A DNA stretch of 64,000 bases from Streptomyces sp. cg36 (GCF_041080675.1 NZ_CP163520.1:7903501-7967500); one strand, 5' to 3'; shown: positions 55,061 to 64,000, counted from the first letter of the stretch. Program-made: numbers and translations. The notes: a model not told the origin generated them from the letters alone.

Positions 55061-55705
55061 TCAGTGCGGGGTGGCCAACTGGGCGCGTTCCAGGGCGCGG
55101 AGCGCGGCCTCCCGGTCCGCTGGCGTGCACTCGTCGTCCGCGTCGAGCAGTGCCGCGATGTCGGACGTGGTGAGGCGGTAGGTCTCGGCGGCGGTCAGCG
55201 ATTCCTCCGCCTGCTCGCGGGGCATGCGTTCGCAGTCCTTCACCAGGCCCAGCGCCTCCTCGCGCTCGGCGAAGCGAGTCATGCCGCAGTCGAGGCCGTC
55301 GTCGTCGAGAGCTGCGGGGTACGGGGCGCGGGCCCAGGCGCCGTCCTCGTACCAGTACACGCAGCCCAGCTCGTACCCTTCCAGCAGGTCGCGCAGCCGC
55401 TCGAACGGAAGCCAGTGGGGTGCCCGCGCCAGCATGTCGATCGTCGGCCTGTGCCATTTGACGCCGCTCGACTCGTCCTCGCCGTACAGCACATAGCGGC
55501 CCTGCCCCATCGGCGCGAGGGTCCACCAGGTGCAGCCGCAGTCGTCGAGGTGCAGTCCCCGCTCGTCGATCCAGGTGCCGGTGCGGTGGACGCCGTGCGT
55601 CTCGGCATCGGCGGTGGCCTCCAAGACGGCGACCAAGGCCCAGCGCGCCCACAGCAGTTCGGCCGCCGGCAGGTTCTCGGGCTTCCCCGGCCTCTCGATC
55701 GCCAT
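55061..55705 (-). CDS. hypothetical protein
   Basis: A 214-residue acidic soluble protein, MAIERPGKPENLPAAELLWA..., with a Trp-rich middle (CTWWTLAPMGQG, YVLYGEDESS) and a helical C-terminus. GAGGGAG precedes the ATG. I do not recognise a family. It stands alone between the pentapeptide-repeat gene and the glyoxylate regulator. Confidence 0.6.
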   Translation of the reverse strand: MAIERPGKPENLPAAELLWARWALVAVLEATADAETHGVHRTGTWIDERGLHLDDCGCTWWTLAPMGQGRYVLYGEDESSGVKWHRPTIDMLARAPHWLPFERLRDLLEGYELGCVYWYEDGAWARAPYPAALDDDGLDCGMTRFAEREEALGLVKDCERMPREQAEESLTAAETYRLTTSDIAALLDADDECTPADREAALRALERAQLATPH

Positions 55706-55806
55706 GCGGTGTCGCTCCCTCGTTCCTCGTGTGATGACTCCCCGTGATCGTAGGACAGCCGTGTCCGAGGCCCGGGACTCGGGGGCTGGTCGGCTCGGGA
55801 CGGTCC

Positions 55807-57210
55807 TCAATTCCGGTCCGGTGACACCGGATAGGGGATGAACGTGCTGCTGTTCTCGTCCACGGCGAGGGTCCGGCCGAGTGGCGGGACGGCGCGCTGG
55901 GGGCAGTCGAGGCGTTCGCAGAGGCGGCAGCCCATGCCGATGGGGGTGGCGGCGGAGGCGTTGTCGAGGTCGAGGCCGTCGGAGTAGACGAGCCGGGGCG
56001 CGTGGCGGATCTCGCAGCCGAGGCCGATGGCGAAGGTCTTGCCGGGCTCGCCCCAGCCGCCGCGGTGCCGGGTGACGGCGCGGGCGGTCCACAAGTGGCG
56101 CTGGCCGTCGGGCATGGCGGCGACCTGGACGTGGATGCGGCCGGGCGCGGCGAACGCCTCGTAGACGTTCCAGAGCGGGCAGGTGCCGCCCGCGCGGGAG
56201 AAGTGGAAGCCGGTCGCGGACTGCCGTTTGGACATGTTCCCGGCGCGGTCGACGCGGACGAAGGAGAAGGGGACTCCGCGCAGTCTGGGGCGTTGCAGCG
56301 TGCTCAGGCGGTGGCAGACGGTCTCGTAGCCGATGCCGAAGTGGTCGGTGAGCCGCTCGATGTCGTACCGGAACTCCTCGGCGGCCGTGTGGAAGGCGCG
56401 GTAGGGGAGGATCAGCGCGGCGGCGTAGTAGTTGGCGATGCCGATGCGGGCCAGGCCGTGGGCGGGGGAGCCCGGCTCGAAGTCCTCGGCGGCCAGCCGG
56501 TCCAGCTCGGCTCCGTGCTCCAGCAGGGCCAGTTGGGTGGCCATCCGGAACGCCTGCTGGCCGGGCCGGAGCCGGCCGGACAGGTGCAGGACGCGGGTCC
56601 GCCGGTCGTAGTGGTGGAGGCGGTCGGAGCCGGGGGCGAGGCGGATCCCGTGGTGTTCGGTGAGGCGGTCCGACAGCAGGCGGACCACTTCTCCGGGGCG
56701 GATGGCGATGTCGTGGGCGAGTGTTTCGGCGGCGAGGTCGGTGTCGTGGAGGTAGTTCTGCCGCCGGTAGAAGAACTCGCGGATCTCCTCGTGGGGCGAG
56801 CGTGGCGCGCCGTGGTCCGTGTCCCGGCCGTCCGCGGTGTCGGCCAGCCGTTCCGCCAGGAGTTGGGTGCGCCGTCCCAGGTCGAGCAGGACGGCGGCGA
56901 CGGCCGGCATCCGGGTGGCCAGTTCGGCCAGGTCGGAGGGGGAGACGCGGGCCTCGGCGACTTCGTTCGCGAGGGCTTCGCGCAGATCGGCCACCAGGCG
57001 GCTGGTGTCGCGTTCGGAGAAGAACCCGGGGTCGACGCCGAACGCCTCGGTCAGCCGCAGGAGGACGGGCACGGTGAGGGGGCGGGAGTCGTGCTCCATC
57101 TGGTTCAGATAGCTCGGGGAGATGCCGAGGACCCGGGCGAGCTCGGCCTGGCTCATCCTGCGGTCCTCGCGCAGCCGTCGCAGTCGCGCGCCCGCGTACG
57201 TCTTGCTCAC
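55807..57210 (-). CDS. ramB: RamB-like XRE/ScfR-family regulator of the glyoxylate bypass
   Basis: A 467-residue regulator: N-terminal XRE helix-turn-helix (LRRLREDRRMSQAELARVLG, SPSYLNQMEHDSRPL), an IrrE-like middle and the C-terminal ScfR/DUF2083 domain with conserved cysteines (GGTCPLWNVYEAF, GLGCEI, MGCRLCERLDCPQR). RamB of Corynebacterium and Mycobacterium has this layout and controls isocitrate lyase and malate synthase. It is divergent from those genes here, which supports the call. GTG start with AAGGAG upstream. Confidence 0.88.
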   Translation of the reverse strand: MSKTYAGARLRRLREDRRMSQAELARVLGISPSYLNQMEHDSRPLTVPVLLRLTEAFGVDPGFFSERDTSRLVADLREALANEVAEARVSPSDLAELATRMPAVAAVLLDLGRRTQLLAERLADTADGRDTDHGAPRSPHEEIREFFYRRQNYLHDTDLAAETLAHDIAIRPGEVVRLLSDRLTEHHGIRLAPGSDRLHHYDRRTRVLHLSGRLRPGQQAFRMATQLALLEHGAELDRLAAEDFEPGSPAHGLARIGIANYYAAALILPYRAFHTAAEEFRYDIERLTDHFGIGYETVCHRLSTLQRPRLRGVPFSFVRVDRAGNMSKRQSATGFHFSRAGGTCPLWNVYEAFAAPGRIHVQVAAMPDGQRHLWTARAVTRHRGGWGEPGKTFAIGLGCEIRHAPRLVYSDGLDLDNASAATPIGMGCRLCERLDCPQRAVPPLGRTLAVDENSSTFIPYPVSPDRN

Positions 57211-57268
57211 CTGAGCTCCTTCGGCCTCGTCGGTGTTGAGCGTACGCGTGTCGCGGGTGTGGTAAACG

Positions 57269-57315
57269 TTCGCAACCTTGGCAATTCTCCGGCGGAAGAT
57301 TCGCAGAACTTGGCA
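57269..57315. promoter_or_regulatory. direct repeats, candidate RamB sites
   Basis: TTCGCA-ACC-TTGGCA (57269-57283) and TTCGCA-GAAC-TTGGCA (57300-57315), 31 bases apart (three helical turns), lie in the divergent region between the regulator and isocitrate lyase. Spacing on one helix face suggests cooperative binding. Confidence 0.6.
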
Positions 57316-57585
57316 CATATACCTCATTGATGGCACTGCGTGCCGCTGTCAGAGTCTGTTCTGCGACCGCCGGAGACGGCAGCCGAGACGGCCAGTGCGG
57401 GCACGGCGCACGCCCTGACGTCGGTGATCCCGACCGTCCTGGGCTCGGCTGACCTGCAGCATTGCTCAGTTCCCTCCGCAGGCTCCGGCGGTCGCCACCC
57501 GCAAAGTGCGGCACAGAGTGCCACCCATTCGTCCAGAGGGCGAACGCGTTGGCAGACGAACCGATTCATGGAGACGGTGACGGTC

Positions 57586-58872
57586 ATGGCAGACACGAAC
57601 ACGACGGCGGCGGCCGAGCGGCTCGCGCGGCGCTGGGCCACCGACCCACGCTGGCAGGGCATCGAGCGCACCTACTCGGCCGAGGACGTCGTCCGGCTGT
57701 CCGGCAGCGTGCGCGAGGAGTCCACCCTGGCCCGGCGCGGGGCCGAGCGGCTGTGGCGGCAGCTGCACGAGCTCGACTACGTCCACGCGCTCGGTGCGCT
57801 GACCGGTGGTCAGGCGGTGCAGCAGGTGCGGGCCGGGCTCCAGGCCATCTACCTGTCGGGCTGGCAGGTCGCGGCGGACGCCAACCAGGCCGGTCACACC
57901 TACCCCGACCAGAGCCTCTACCCGGTCAACTCGGTGCCGCAGGTGGTGCGCCGCATCAACAACGCCCTGCTGCGCGCCGACCAGATCGCCACCGCCGAGG
58001 GCGCGGGGGACACCACCGACTGGCTGGCGCCGATCGTGGCCGACGCCGAGGCCGGGTTCGGCGGCCCGCTGAACGCCTTCGAGCTCACCAAGGCGATGAT
58101 CGCGGCGGGCGCGTCCGGTATCCACTACGAGGACCAGCTGGCCTCGGAGAAGAAGTGCGGCCACCTCGGCGGCAAGGTCCTCGTCCCCACCTCCCAGCAC
58201 ATCCGCACCCTCAACGCGGCCCGGCTGGCCGCCGACATCGCCGATGTGCCCACCCTGATCATCGCCCGCACCGACGCGCTCGCCGCCAACCTGCTGACCA
58301 GTGACGTGGACGAGCGCGACGCCGAGTTCACCACCGGCGAGCGCACCGCGGAGGGCTTCCACCGCGTCCGCAACGGCATGGCGCCGGTCATCGCCCGTGG
58401 TCTGGCCTACGCCCCGTACGCGGATCTGATCTGGGTCGAGACCGGCACCCCCGACCTGGCCCAGGCCCGCGAGTTCGCCGAGGCCGTCCACGCGCGGTAC
58501 CCGGACCAGATGCTTGCCTACAACTGCTCGCCCTCCTTCAACTGGAAGGCCGCCCTGGACGACGACCAGATCGCCAAGTTCCAGCGGGAGCTGGGCGCGA
58601 TGGGCTATCGCTTCCAGTTCATCACCCTGGCCGGCTTCCACTCGCTCAACCACGGCATGTTCGACCTCGCCCGCGGTTACGCCGAGCACGGCATGACCGC
58701 CTATGTCGACCTCCAGGAGCGCGAGTTCGCCGCCCAGGCGCACGGCTTCACCGCGGTCAGGCACCAGCGCGAGGTCGGCACCGGTTACTTCGACCTCGTC
58801 TCCACCGCCGTCAACCCGGCCTCCTCCACCACGGCGCTCAACGGATCCACCGAGGAGGAGCAGTTCCACTGA
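57586..58872 (+). CDS. aceA: isocitrate lyase
   Basis: A 428-residue isocitrate lyase, the first glyoxylate-bypass enzyme, which splits isocitrate into glyoxylate and succinate. Signature KKCGHLGG with catalytic Cys191, and YNCSPSFNW later in the chain. ATG at 57586 is chosen by comparison with family starts; ATG 57568 (METVTV...) is an alternative. It forms a cluster with malate synthase and a 3-hydroxyacyl-CoA dehydrogenase. Confidence 0.95.
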   Translation: MADTNTTAAAERLARRWATDPRWQGIERTYSAEDVVRLSGSVREESTLARRGAERLWRQLHELDYVHALGALTGGQAVQQVRAGLQAIYLSGWQVAADANQAGHTYPDQSLYPVNSVPQVVRRINNALLRADQIATAEGAGDTTDWLAPIVADAEAGFGGPLNAFELTKAMIAAGASGIHYEDQLASEKKCGHLGGKVLVPTSQHIRTLNAARLAADIADVPTLIIARTDALAANLLTSDVDERDAEFTTGERTAEGFHRVRNGMAPVIARGLAYAPYADLIWVETGTPDLAQAREFAEAVHARYPDQMLAYNCSPSFNWKAALDDDQIAKFQRELGAMGYRFQFITLAGFHSLNHGMFDLARGYAEHGMTAYVDLQEREFAAQAHGFTAVRHQREVGTGYFDLVSTAVNPASSTTALNGSTEEEQFH

Positions 58873-58905
58873 TCACGCCCGATCGGCCTCTCGGCCGCCC
58901 GCGAC

Positions 58906-58943
58906 GGGCCGGGCCGGACGTCCGTTTCCGTCCGGCCCGGCCC
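58906..58943 (+). terminator. hairpin between isocitrate lyase and malate synthase genes
   Basis: A perfect 15-bp stem (GGGCCGGGCCGGACG with CGTCCGGCCCGGCCC) and 8-nt loop, ending 18 bases before the malate synthase start. It may reduce read-through or protect the upstream mRNA. Confidence 0.7.
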
Positions 58944-58961
58944 CATCCGTCAGGAGACCGT

Positions 58962-60554
58962 ATGACCACCACCGTCACCACCCACCGGGCCCGGGTCCTC
59001 GCGGCGCCGGGGGACCGCCACGACGAGATCCTCACGCCGGAGGCGCTCGACTTCATCGGCCGCCTGGCCGGCGCGTTCGGCGACCGCCGCCAGGACCTGC
59101 TCAGGGAACGGCGCCGACAGGCCCTGCGGCTGGCCACCGGCTCCCCGCTGGACTTCCCGATCGCCACCGCCGCGATACGCGCGGACCCCGACTGGCGGGT
59201 GGCGGCACCGGCCCCGGGGCTGGAGGACCGAACCGTGGAGATCACCGGCCCGCCCGAGCGGCGGATGGCGGTCAACGCCCTGAACTCCGGTGCGAAGGTG
59301 TGGATGGCGGACTTCGAGGACGCCACCGCACCCACCTGGACCAATGTCATCGGCGGCCAGCTGACCCTGCTCGACGCCGTCGAGCGGCGGATCGACTTCA
59401 CGACGCCCGAAGGCAAGGAGTACCGCCTCGGCTTACAGCTCCCCGCCATCGTCGTCCGGCCCCGGGGCTGGCACCTGCTGGAAGAGCACCTGGAGTGCGA
59501 CGGGCAGCCCGTCCCCGCGTCCCTGGTCGACTTCGGCCTGTACTTCTTCCACTGCGCCCAGCGGCAGATCGACGCCGGGTACGGCCCGTACTTCTACCTC
59601 CCCAAACTGGAGAACCGCTATGAGGCCCGACTGTGGAACGACGTCTTCGTCCTCGCCCAGGACCTCCTGGGCATCCCGCGCGGCACGGTCCGCGCCACCG
59701 TCCTGATCGAGACGATCACGGCCGCGTTCGAGATGGAGGAGATCCTCCACGAGCTGCGCGAGCACAGCGCCGGTCTCAACGCGGGCCGCTGGGACTACCT
59801 GTTCAGCCTGATCAAGACCTTCGGACACCGCCCCGACTTCCTGCTGTCCGACCGCGCCCAGGTCACCATGACGGCCCCCTTCCTGCGGGCCTACACCGAA
59901 CTCCTGGTCCGCACCTGCCACAAGCGCGGCGCCCACGCCATCGGCGGCATGTCCGCCCACGTCCCCGCCAAGGACCCGGAGGCGAACGACGCGGCCCTGG
60001 CGAAGATGCGCCTGGACAAGGAGCGCGAGGCCGAGGACGGCTTCGACGGCTCCTGGGTCGCCCACCCCGGCCTGGTGCCCGTGTGCCAGGAGGTCTTCGA
60101 CCACGTCCTGGGCGGACGGCCGCACCAGCTCGACCGCACCCGGGCGGACGTCCGGGTCGGGGCCCGGGACCTGCTCTCCGTGCGGCGGATCAGCGGGCCG
60201 CCCACCGAGCAGGGGGTGCGGACCAACATCGCCGTCGCCCTGCGCTATTTCGACGCCTGGCTGCGCGGCCAGGGTGCCGTGGCGCTGTACGGGCTGATGG
60301 AGGACGCCGCCACGGCGGAGATCGCCCGGGTCCAGATCTGGCAGTGGCTGCGGCACCGGGTCATCGACCGTGACACCGTGCTGCGCATCCTGGACGAGGA
60401 ACTCGCCGATCTCGGAGCCGAACACCCCTGGGCGGCCGTCGACGACGTGCGGGAGCTGTTCGAGCGCACCGCCCTCACCGGGGAGCTCCCGCTCTTCTTC
60501 ACCCCCGACGCCTACACCCGCCACCTCGTGCGCATCCCGGAGGCACGGTCATGA
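58962..60554 (+). CDS. aceB: malate synthase A
   Basis: A 530-residue malate synthase of the A type, which condenses glyoxylate with acetyl-CoA. Typical segments: VWMADFEDATAPTW, YFYLPKLENRYEARLWN, RATVLIETITAAFEMEEIL and the C-terminal FTPDAYTRHLV. CAGGAG precedes the ATG. The stop overlaps the next gene's start by 4 bases. Confidence 0.95.
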   Translation: MTTTVTTHRARVLAAPGDRHDEILTPEALDFIGRLAGAFGDRRQDLLRERRRQALRLATGSPLDFPIATAAIRADPDWRVAAPAPGLEDRTVEITGPPERRMAVNALNSGAKVWMADFEDATAPTWTNVIGGQLTLLDAVERRIDFTTPEGKEYRLGLQLPAIVVRPRGWHLLEEHLECDGQPVPASLVDFGLYFFHCAQRQIDAGYGPYFYLPKLENRYEARLWNDVFVLAQDLLGIPRGTVRATVLIETITAAFEMEEILHELREHSAGLNAGRWDYLFSLIKTFGHRPDFLLSDRAQVTMTAPFLRAYTELLVRTCHKRGAHAIGGMSAHVPAKDPEANDAALAKMRLDKEREAEDGFDGSWVAHPGLVPVCQEVFDHVLGGRPHQLDRTRADVRVGARDLLSVRRISGPPTEQGVRTNIAVALRYFDAWLRGQGAVALYGLMEDAATAEIARVQIWQWLRHRVIDRDTVLRILDEELADLGAEHPWAAVDDVRELFERTALTGELPLFFTPDAYTRHLVRIPEARS

Positions 60555-61423
60555 GCACGAACCTGCGCAGGGTCGGGATCGTGGGGGGCGGGCAGATGGG
60601 CGCCGGCATCGCGGAGGTCTGCGCCCGGGCCGGGCTCGACACGGTCGTCTGCGAGGCCGATGCCCTGGCCGCCATGGCGGCGCGCGAGCGGGTCGCGCTC
60701 TCTCTCGAACGTGCCGTTCAACGCGGCAAGTCGGACCGGATCACCGCTGAGGACGCCCTCGCCCGGCTGGTGTTCACCGGCAGCCTCGACGACCTGGCCG
60801 ACCGGCAGCTCGTCATCGAAGCGGTGACCGAGAACGCGGACGTCAAGACCGAGACCTTCGCCGCGCTGGACAAGATCGTCGCTGATCCGGAGGCGGTCCT
60901 CGCCACCAACACCTCCTCCCTGCCCGTGATGCGCCTGGGCATGGCCACGGACCGGGCCGACCGGGTCGTGGGCCTGCACTTCTTCAACCCGGTTCCCGTC
61001 CTGCGGCTGGTGGAGGTCGTCCCCTCACTCCACACCTCCCAGGCCACCCTCACAGCGGTGGAGTCGTTCGCCCGGGACGTCCTGGGCAAGACGGTGATCC
61101 GCTCGCAGGACCGGGCCGGGTTCGTCGTCAACGCCCTCCTCGTCCCCTACCTCCTCTCGGCGGTGCGGATGGCGGAGTCCGGCTTCGCCACCGCGGCGGA
61201 CGTCGACGCCGGTATGGAGCTCGGCTGTGCCCACCCGATGGGACCGCTGAAGCTCGCGGACCTCATCGGCCTCGACACTGTCGCGGCCATCGCGGAGTCG
61301 CTCTACGACGAGTTCAAGGAACCCCTCTACGCACCGCCCCCGCTGCTGCTGCGCATGGTGGAGGCCGGGCTGCTGGGCCGTAAGACCGGCCGGGGGTTCC
61401 ATGTGTATGAGCGGGTCTGCTGA
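60551..61423 (+). CDS. 3-hydroxybutyryl-CoA dehydrogenase
   Basis: A 290-residue 3-hydroxyacyl-CoA dehydrogenase. The NAD motif is VGIVGGGQMGAGIA and the active-site region is TNTSSLPV and GLHFFNPVPVL. It oxidises or reduces the short-chain 3-hydroxyacyl-CoA. Translation is coupled to malate synthase (ATGA overlap), so C2 and C4 acid metabolism are co-expressed. Confidence 0.92.
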   Translation: MSTNLRRVGIVGGGQMGAGIAEVCARAGLDTVVCEADALAAMAARERVALSLERAVQRGKSDRITAEDALARLVFTGSLDDLADRQLVIEAVTENADVKTETFAALDKIVADPEAVLATNTSSLPVMRLGMATDRADRVVGLHFFNPVPVLRLVEVVPSLHTSQATLTAVESFARDVLGKTVIRSQDRAGFVVNALLVPYLLSAVRMAESGFATAADVDAGMELGCAHPMGPLKLADLIGLDTVAAIAESLYDEFKEPLYAPPPLLLRMVEAGLLGRKTGRGFHVYERVC

Positions 61424-61483
61424 GAGGCGCCGCCGACCGCTCCCGGCCGCCTGGAGAGCATGGCCGGGTGGCGGGGCGGGCAG

Positions 61484-62326
61484 TCATCGGGCTGCGGTTG
61501 GTGCGTCGAGGGCGCGCAGCAGGTCCACTGTGTCGACGCAGCATCTGGCGAGGCGTTGTGCGTGCGCGTACTGCGTCGAGAGGTTCTCCGACTCGCTGTC
61601 GAGGCCGAGTTGGCGGTGGGCTTCGGTGACGCCGAGGAGGAGGCGGCTGCGCGACGGGTCGTCCGGGGACAGGCGCGCCTCGATGTTCTGGAGGGCGGGC
61701 AGCAGCACCATCAGATACCCGCGGCAGTGCAGTGTCCGCACTGCCGCGTCGTCCAGCGACAGGGTGTCGGCCCGGGCCGGGGTCCCGTCGAGGAGGCGCC
61801 CGCACTCGTGCGCGATCCTGTCCAGGTCGGGCCGGACCGGAACGGCGACGCCCCTGGGCTCGGCGGCTCGCCTGCGGCCGAGCCGGATCACGCCGTCGAC
61901 CCCGGCCGGGACGCAGTAGTCCTCCCGGCGCCGGGGCGGGCAGATCCAGTACGCGCCCGGCCGGGCGGTGCGGTGCAGGGCCGGGACGCCGAGCCAGGTG
62001 GTCTCGGGGGTGAGCAGCTGTGCATCTGGGGTGTCGTGGTGGGCACAGGTGCCGAGGGGGACGAGGGCGTAGTACCAGACGCCCGCGTCGTAGGCGTCGT
62101 GGATGACGGGCCCGTCCGCCATGTGGTTGAGGTACGCGGCGACCGTGTCCGAGTCGCCGCTCTGTGCGGCAGCGTGGACGATGGCGGCGGAGATGCGGAC
62201 GGTGTCGAAGGCCCGGCCGGTCGGCAGCATCGCCAGGCCGCCGATCATCCACTCCCCGCGGGCCGCCGGGGGTGCTGGGTGCGCGGACGCGAGCCAGTCG
62301 GTGATGGCCGTGGTCTGGTCCGTCAT
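61484..62326 (-). CDS. hypothetical protein with primase-like N-terminal and helical C-terminal parts
   Basis: A 280-residue protein. The first half (YYALVPLGTCAHHDTPDAQL, then PGAYWICPPRRREDYCVP) has a beta-rich look seen in short Streptomyces proteins related to bifunctional primase domains. The second half is helical and resembles DUF6415 proteins (AAVRTLHCRGYLMVLLPALQ; ARCCVDTVDLL). Both assignments are weak. The ATG overlaps the upstream stop (ATGA). Confidence 0.6.
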   Translation of the reverse strand: MTDQTTAITDWLASAHPAPPAARGEWMIGGLAMLPTGRAFDTVRISAAIVHAAAQSGDSDTVAAYLNHMADGPVIHDAYDAGVWYYALVPLGTCAHHDTPDAQLLTPETTWLGVPALHRTARPGAYWICPPRRREDYCVPAGVDGVIRLGRRRAAEPRGVAVPVRPDLDRIAHECGRLLDGTPARADTLSLDDAAVRTLHCRGYLMVLLPALQNIEARLSPDDPSRSRLLLGVTEAHRQLGLDSESENLSTQYAHAQRLARCCVDTVDLLRALDAPTAAR

Positions 62327-62730
62327 GAGCCCGCCTCAGCCGCCTCGACGTAACGGACCGCCACACCAAGGTCGTCGAGCCATGCGGCGAGTGCCGCCCG
62401 TTCTGTCGGTGTGGTGGCGCTCATGTGGACGGCGGCCGGCGTGATGATCTCGGCGATACGGCCCTCCTCGGCGAGGCGGCTGACGCGCATGAGCGCGGGG
62501 CGCTGGGATCGTGGCGGCCCCGACGAGCCGACGTCGTACAGCGCGGCGGTGATGGTCATCCCCCGTGCTGTGGCGTAGGCGCGTAGCGCACGCATGGCGC
62601 TCTGGGGGTCTTGGCCGTCCGGGGCGTTGACATACAGGGCGACGATCGTCGGCGTCTCGGCGAGGCCGGTCGATGCGTCGGCGAGGGCCTGCCGCCGGGC
62701 GGTGCCCTCAGCGGTGTGGCGCGTGACCAT
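62323..62730 (-). CDS. degenerate resolvase-fold protein
   Basis: A 135-residue protein with the outline of a serine-recombinase catalytic domain: IVALYVNAPDGQDPQSAM, RALRAYATARGMTITAALYD, VGSS...RPALMRVSRLAEEG. The catalytic Ser of the YxRVSTxxQ motif is absent (YVNAPDGQ), and there is no DNA-binding tail. It is probably a non-recombining relative. ATG with GGAG 6 bases upstream is preferred over two longer starts. Confidence 0.6.
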   Translation of the reverse strand: MVTRHTAEGTARRQALADASTGLAETPTIVALYVNAPDGQDPQSAMRALRAYATARGMTITAALYDVGSSGPPRSQRPALMRVSRLAEEGRIAEIITPAAVHMSATTPTERAALAAWLDDLGVAVRYVEAAEAGS

Positions 62731-62781
62731 GGTGGACTCCATGTCATCGGGGTCTGTGACGACAGGCTCCACCCACGCCAA

Positions 62782-62817
62782 GGCCCCGACTATCACGACA
62801 TGTTGATAGTCGGGGCC
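62782..62817 (-). terminator. terminator of the XRE gene
   Basis: A perfect 14-bp stem (GGCCCCGACTATCA with TGATAGTCGGGGCC) and 8-nt loop, 17 bases past the XRE stop and before the two-gene unit. Confidence 0.8.
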
Positions 62818-62833
62818 ACGGATTGGCGCTCAG

Positions 62834-64000
62834 TTATACGCCCAGCCAGGAGCCGTACGACAGGAACGAGTCCGGCAGCTGACGCTTCGCTGCCTCAAGC
62901 CCCGCGTACGTCTCCCGGACCGTGAGGTGGTAGCGGGCCTGTTGCGGTGCCACCTTCCGCGCCCGCACTAGATTCCGAAACGACTCGCTGAGGTCACCCG
63001 TCCACATCTGGGCCCGCGCGACCTCGGCGTAGTGGTGGCTCCGCCGGGATGCCGGCCAGTCCGCAGGAATAACCAGTCCCCGCGCCGCCTGTGCTGCCTC
63101 CCCGTACTCGTCCAGCTCGGCGAGCACCGAGACCCGGTGGACACTGACATTCGTCGGTCCGAACGACAGCCAGTGCACATCGACGGCCTCGCCCGTGGAC
63201 TCGGCGAACCTCTTCGCCTCGTCAAGGTGCCCGGTTGCCCGCGCTCCTTCCTTCGAGCGCCCAGCCATGACGGCAGCGCCGAGATGCAACTGGCCTGTCA
63301 ACACATCGCGTTCCCGGCCGGCGTCGGCCTGTTCCAGCGTGCGCAAGCCGAGGTCGACGAGCCGTGCCCCGGTGCGGTACTGACCGGCGCGCAGGTAGGT
63401 GAGCGCGCGCATGTAGCGGTACATGCCGCCAACGACCGCGTCTGATCCGCGTTCGGCTGCCCAGTCCATGCGCGCGAGCGCGATCGTCGCCAGGTCATGG
63501 AAACCGAGCTTCGAGGCCACGTCGTACGCGGTGCGGTACGTGTTGGCGAGGAGCAACCAGGAGTTCCGGCTCGGTGCGGTGTGTGCGGCCGTCGTTGCCT
63601 CCTGGATAAGTCCGGGAACCTGGCTTGCGACCTGCTTGATCTCGCCCGCTCGCACCGCAACAAGGAGTGCCTCGGCATCGTCAGCCAGGAGCCGGTGTGC
63701 GCGGGGCCTGATGTCCGGATCGACTCCGAGGTCGTAGACGTCGAGGGCCTCGCGGATCGGCCTTATCAGCACGTCCAGTTCGTCGGCGCGAAGCTCGGTC
63801 ATGTACGGCTGGCCGGTTACGGTGGCGACCTCGACGCCGAGGGCGCGGGCGACGGCCCCGGCAACGTACGGCGAAGCCGGGATGACACCCTGTTCCGTCT
63901 TGGTCAGGGTGCTGTACGGGATGAGGGAGAGGTCCGCCAGGGCCCTCTGGGTGAGGTGGCGCTCCTGGCGTAGACGTTTGATTCGCGCGCCGGTGTGGTC
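62834..64000 (-). CDS. XRE-family regulator with TPR-like C-terminus (5' end outside window)
   Basis: 388 residues are visible; the start lies beyond the window. The N-terminal part shows an XRE helix-turn-helix (IKRLRQERHLTQRALADLSL, PYSTLTKTEQG), followed by about 300 helical residues with TPR-like pairs (ARMDWAAERG, AGQYRTGARLVDLGLRTLEQA). This is a very common actinobacterial regulator type with unknown ligands. An internal ATG at 63802 could be mistaken for the start, but coding continues upstream of it in the same frame. Confidence 0.85.
   Translation of the reverse strand, partial: DHTGARIKRLRQERHLTQRALADLSLIPYSTLTKTEQGVIPASPYVAGAVARALGVEVATVTGQPYMTELRADELDVLIRPIREALDVYDLGVDPDIRPRAHRLLADDAEALLVAVRAGEIKQVASQVPGLIQEATTAAHTAPSRNSWLLLANTYRTAYDVASKLGFHDLATIALARMDWAAERGSDAVVGGMYRYMRALTYLRAGQYRTGARLVDLGLRTLEQADAGRERDVLTGQLHLGAAVMAGRSKEGARATGHLDEAKRFAESTGEAVDVHWLSFGPTNVSVHRVSVLAELDEYGEAAQAARGLVIPADWPASRRSHHYAEVARAQMWTGDLSESFRNLVRARKVAPQQARYHLTVRETYAGLEAAKRQLPDSFLSYGSWLGV

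Overview
The window reads as chromosomal DNA of a Streptomyces or a close relative. It is very GC-rich, third codon positions are almost always G or C, GTG and TTG starts are common, and the gene content is typical: 2-methylisoborneol genes, several P450s, MerR/TetR/XRE regulators, an F420-type oxidoreductase and a SCO2322-type cobalamin locus. No rRNA, tRNA or CRISPR array was seen. The only mobile element recognised is one 850-bp IS5-type insertion sequence.

Layout. 0-9.5 kb: a small hydrophobic protein, a secreted FG-GAP repeat protein divergent from a large secreted subtilisin-type protease, a glyoxalase-fold protein, a MerR regulator and an ECF sigma factor. 9.9-12.7 kb: a compact cluster of a cytochrome P450, three consecutive 18-nt open reading frames that each encode the same pentapeptide MRHVH behind its own strong ribosome binding site, and an MFS exporter. 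This looks like a minimal RiPP cluster related in layout to the biarylitides (BytA/BytO), but with His where those precursors carry Tyr. It is the most interesting locus here.

13.5-23.5 kb: a cobalamin capture and uptake locus. Two divergent cobalamin riboswitches control, on one side, a secreted intrinsic-factor-like protein and, on the other, an operon encoding a LAXTG wall-anchored intrinsic-factor-like protein, a SCO2322-type surface protein and the T, AA and S components of an ECF transporter. A histidine-phosphatase-like protein lacking its catalytic histidines follows. 23.5-27.2 kb: VOC protein, hydrolase, TipAS-type MerR regulator and secreted serine hydrolase. 27.3-29.5 kb: the 2-methylisoborneol pair (GPP C-methyltransferase and MIB synthase). 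30.2-34.9 kb: a 7-bp tandem repeat, a MerR/SDR divergent pair with a textbook MerR promoter, an F420-type oxidoreductase, an adenylate-forming enzyme and an XRE/membrane protein pair.

35-45 kb: HEAT-repeat protein, a membrane-tethered protein with a sigma-like N-terminus, two SAM methyltransferase/monooxygenase genes, a TetR regulator with four clustered operators, and a second TetR gene followed by an MFS efflux gene that has been broken five codons in by the insertion sequence. 45-50 kb: MBL hydrolase, an AtzG-like small subunit with an amidase, and a Rox-type rifamycin monooxygenase preceded by a 17-codon upstream ORF. 50-55 kb: polyprenyl synthase divergent from a second P450, a VOC/HxlR divergent pair and a pentapeptide-repeat membrane protein. 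55.8-61.4 kb: the glyoxylate bypass (RamB-like regulator, isocitrate lyase, malate synthase, 3-hydroxyacyl-CoA dehydrogenase). 61.5-64 kb: three genes of unknown role, the last an XRE/TPR-type regulator cut by the window edge.

All functions are inferred by reading translated sequence and recognising motifs. No database search was run.
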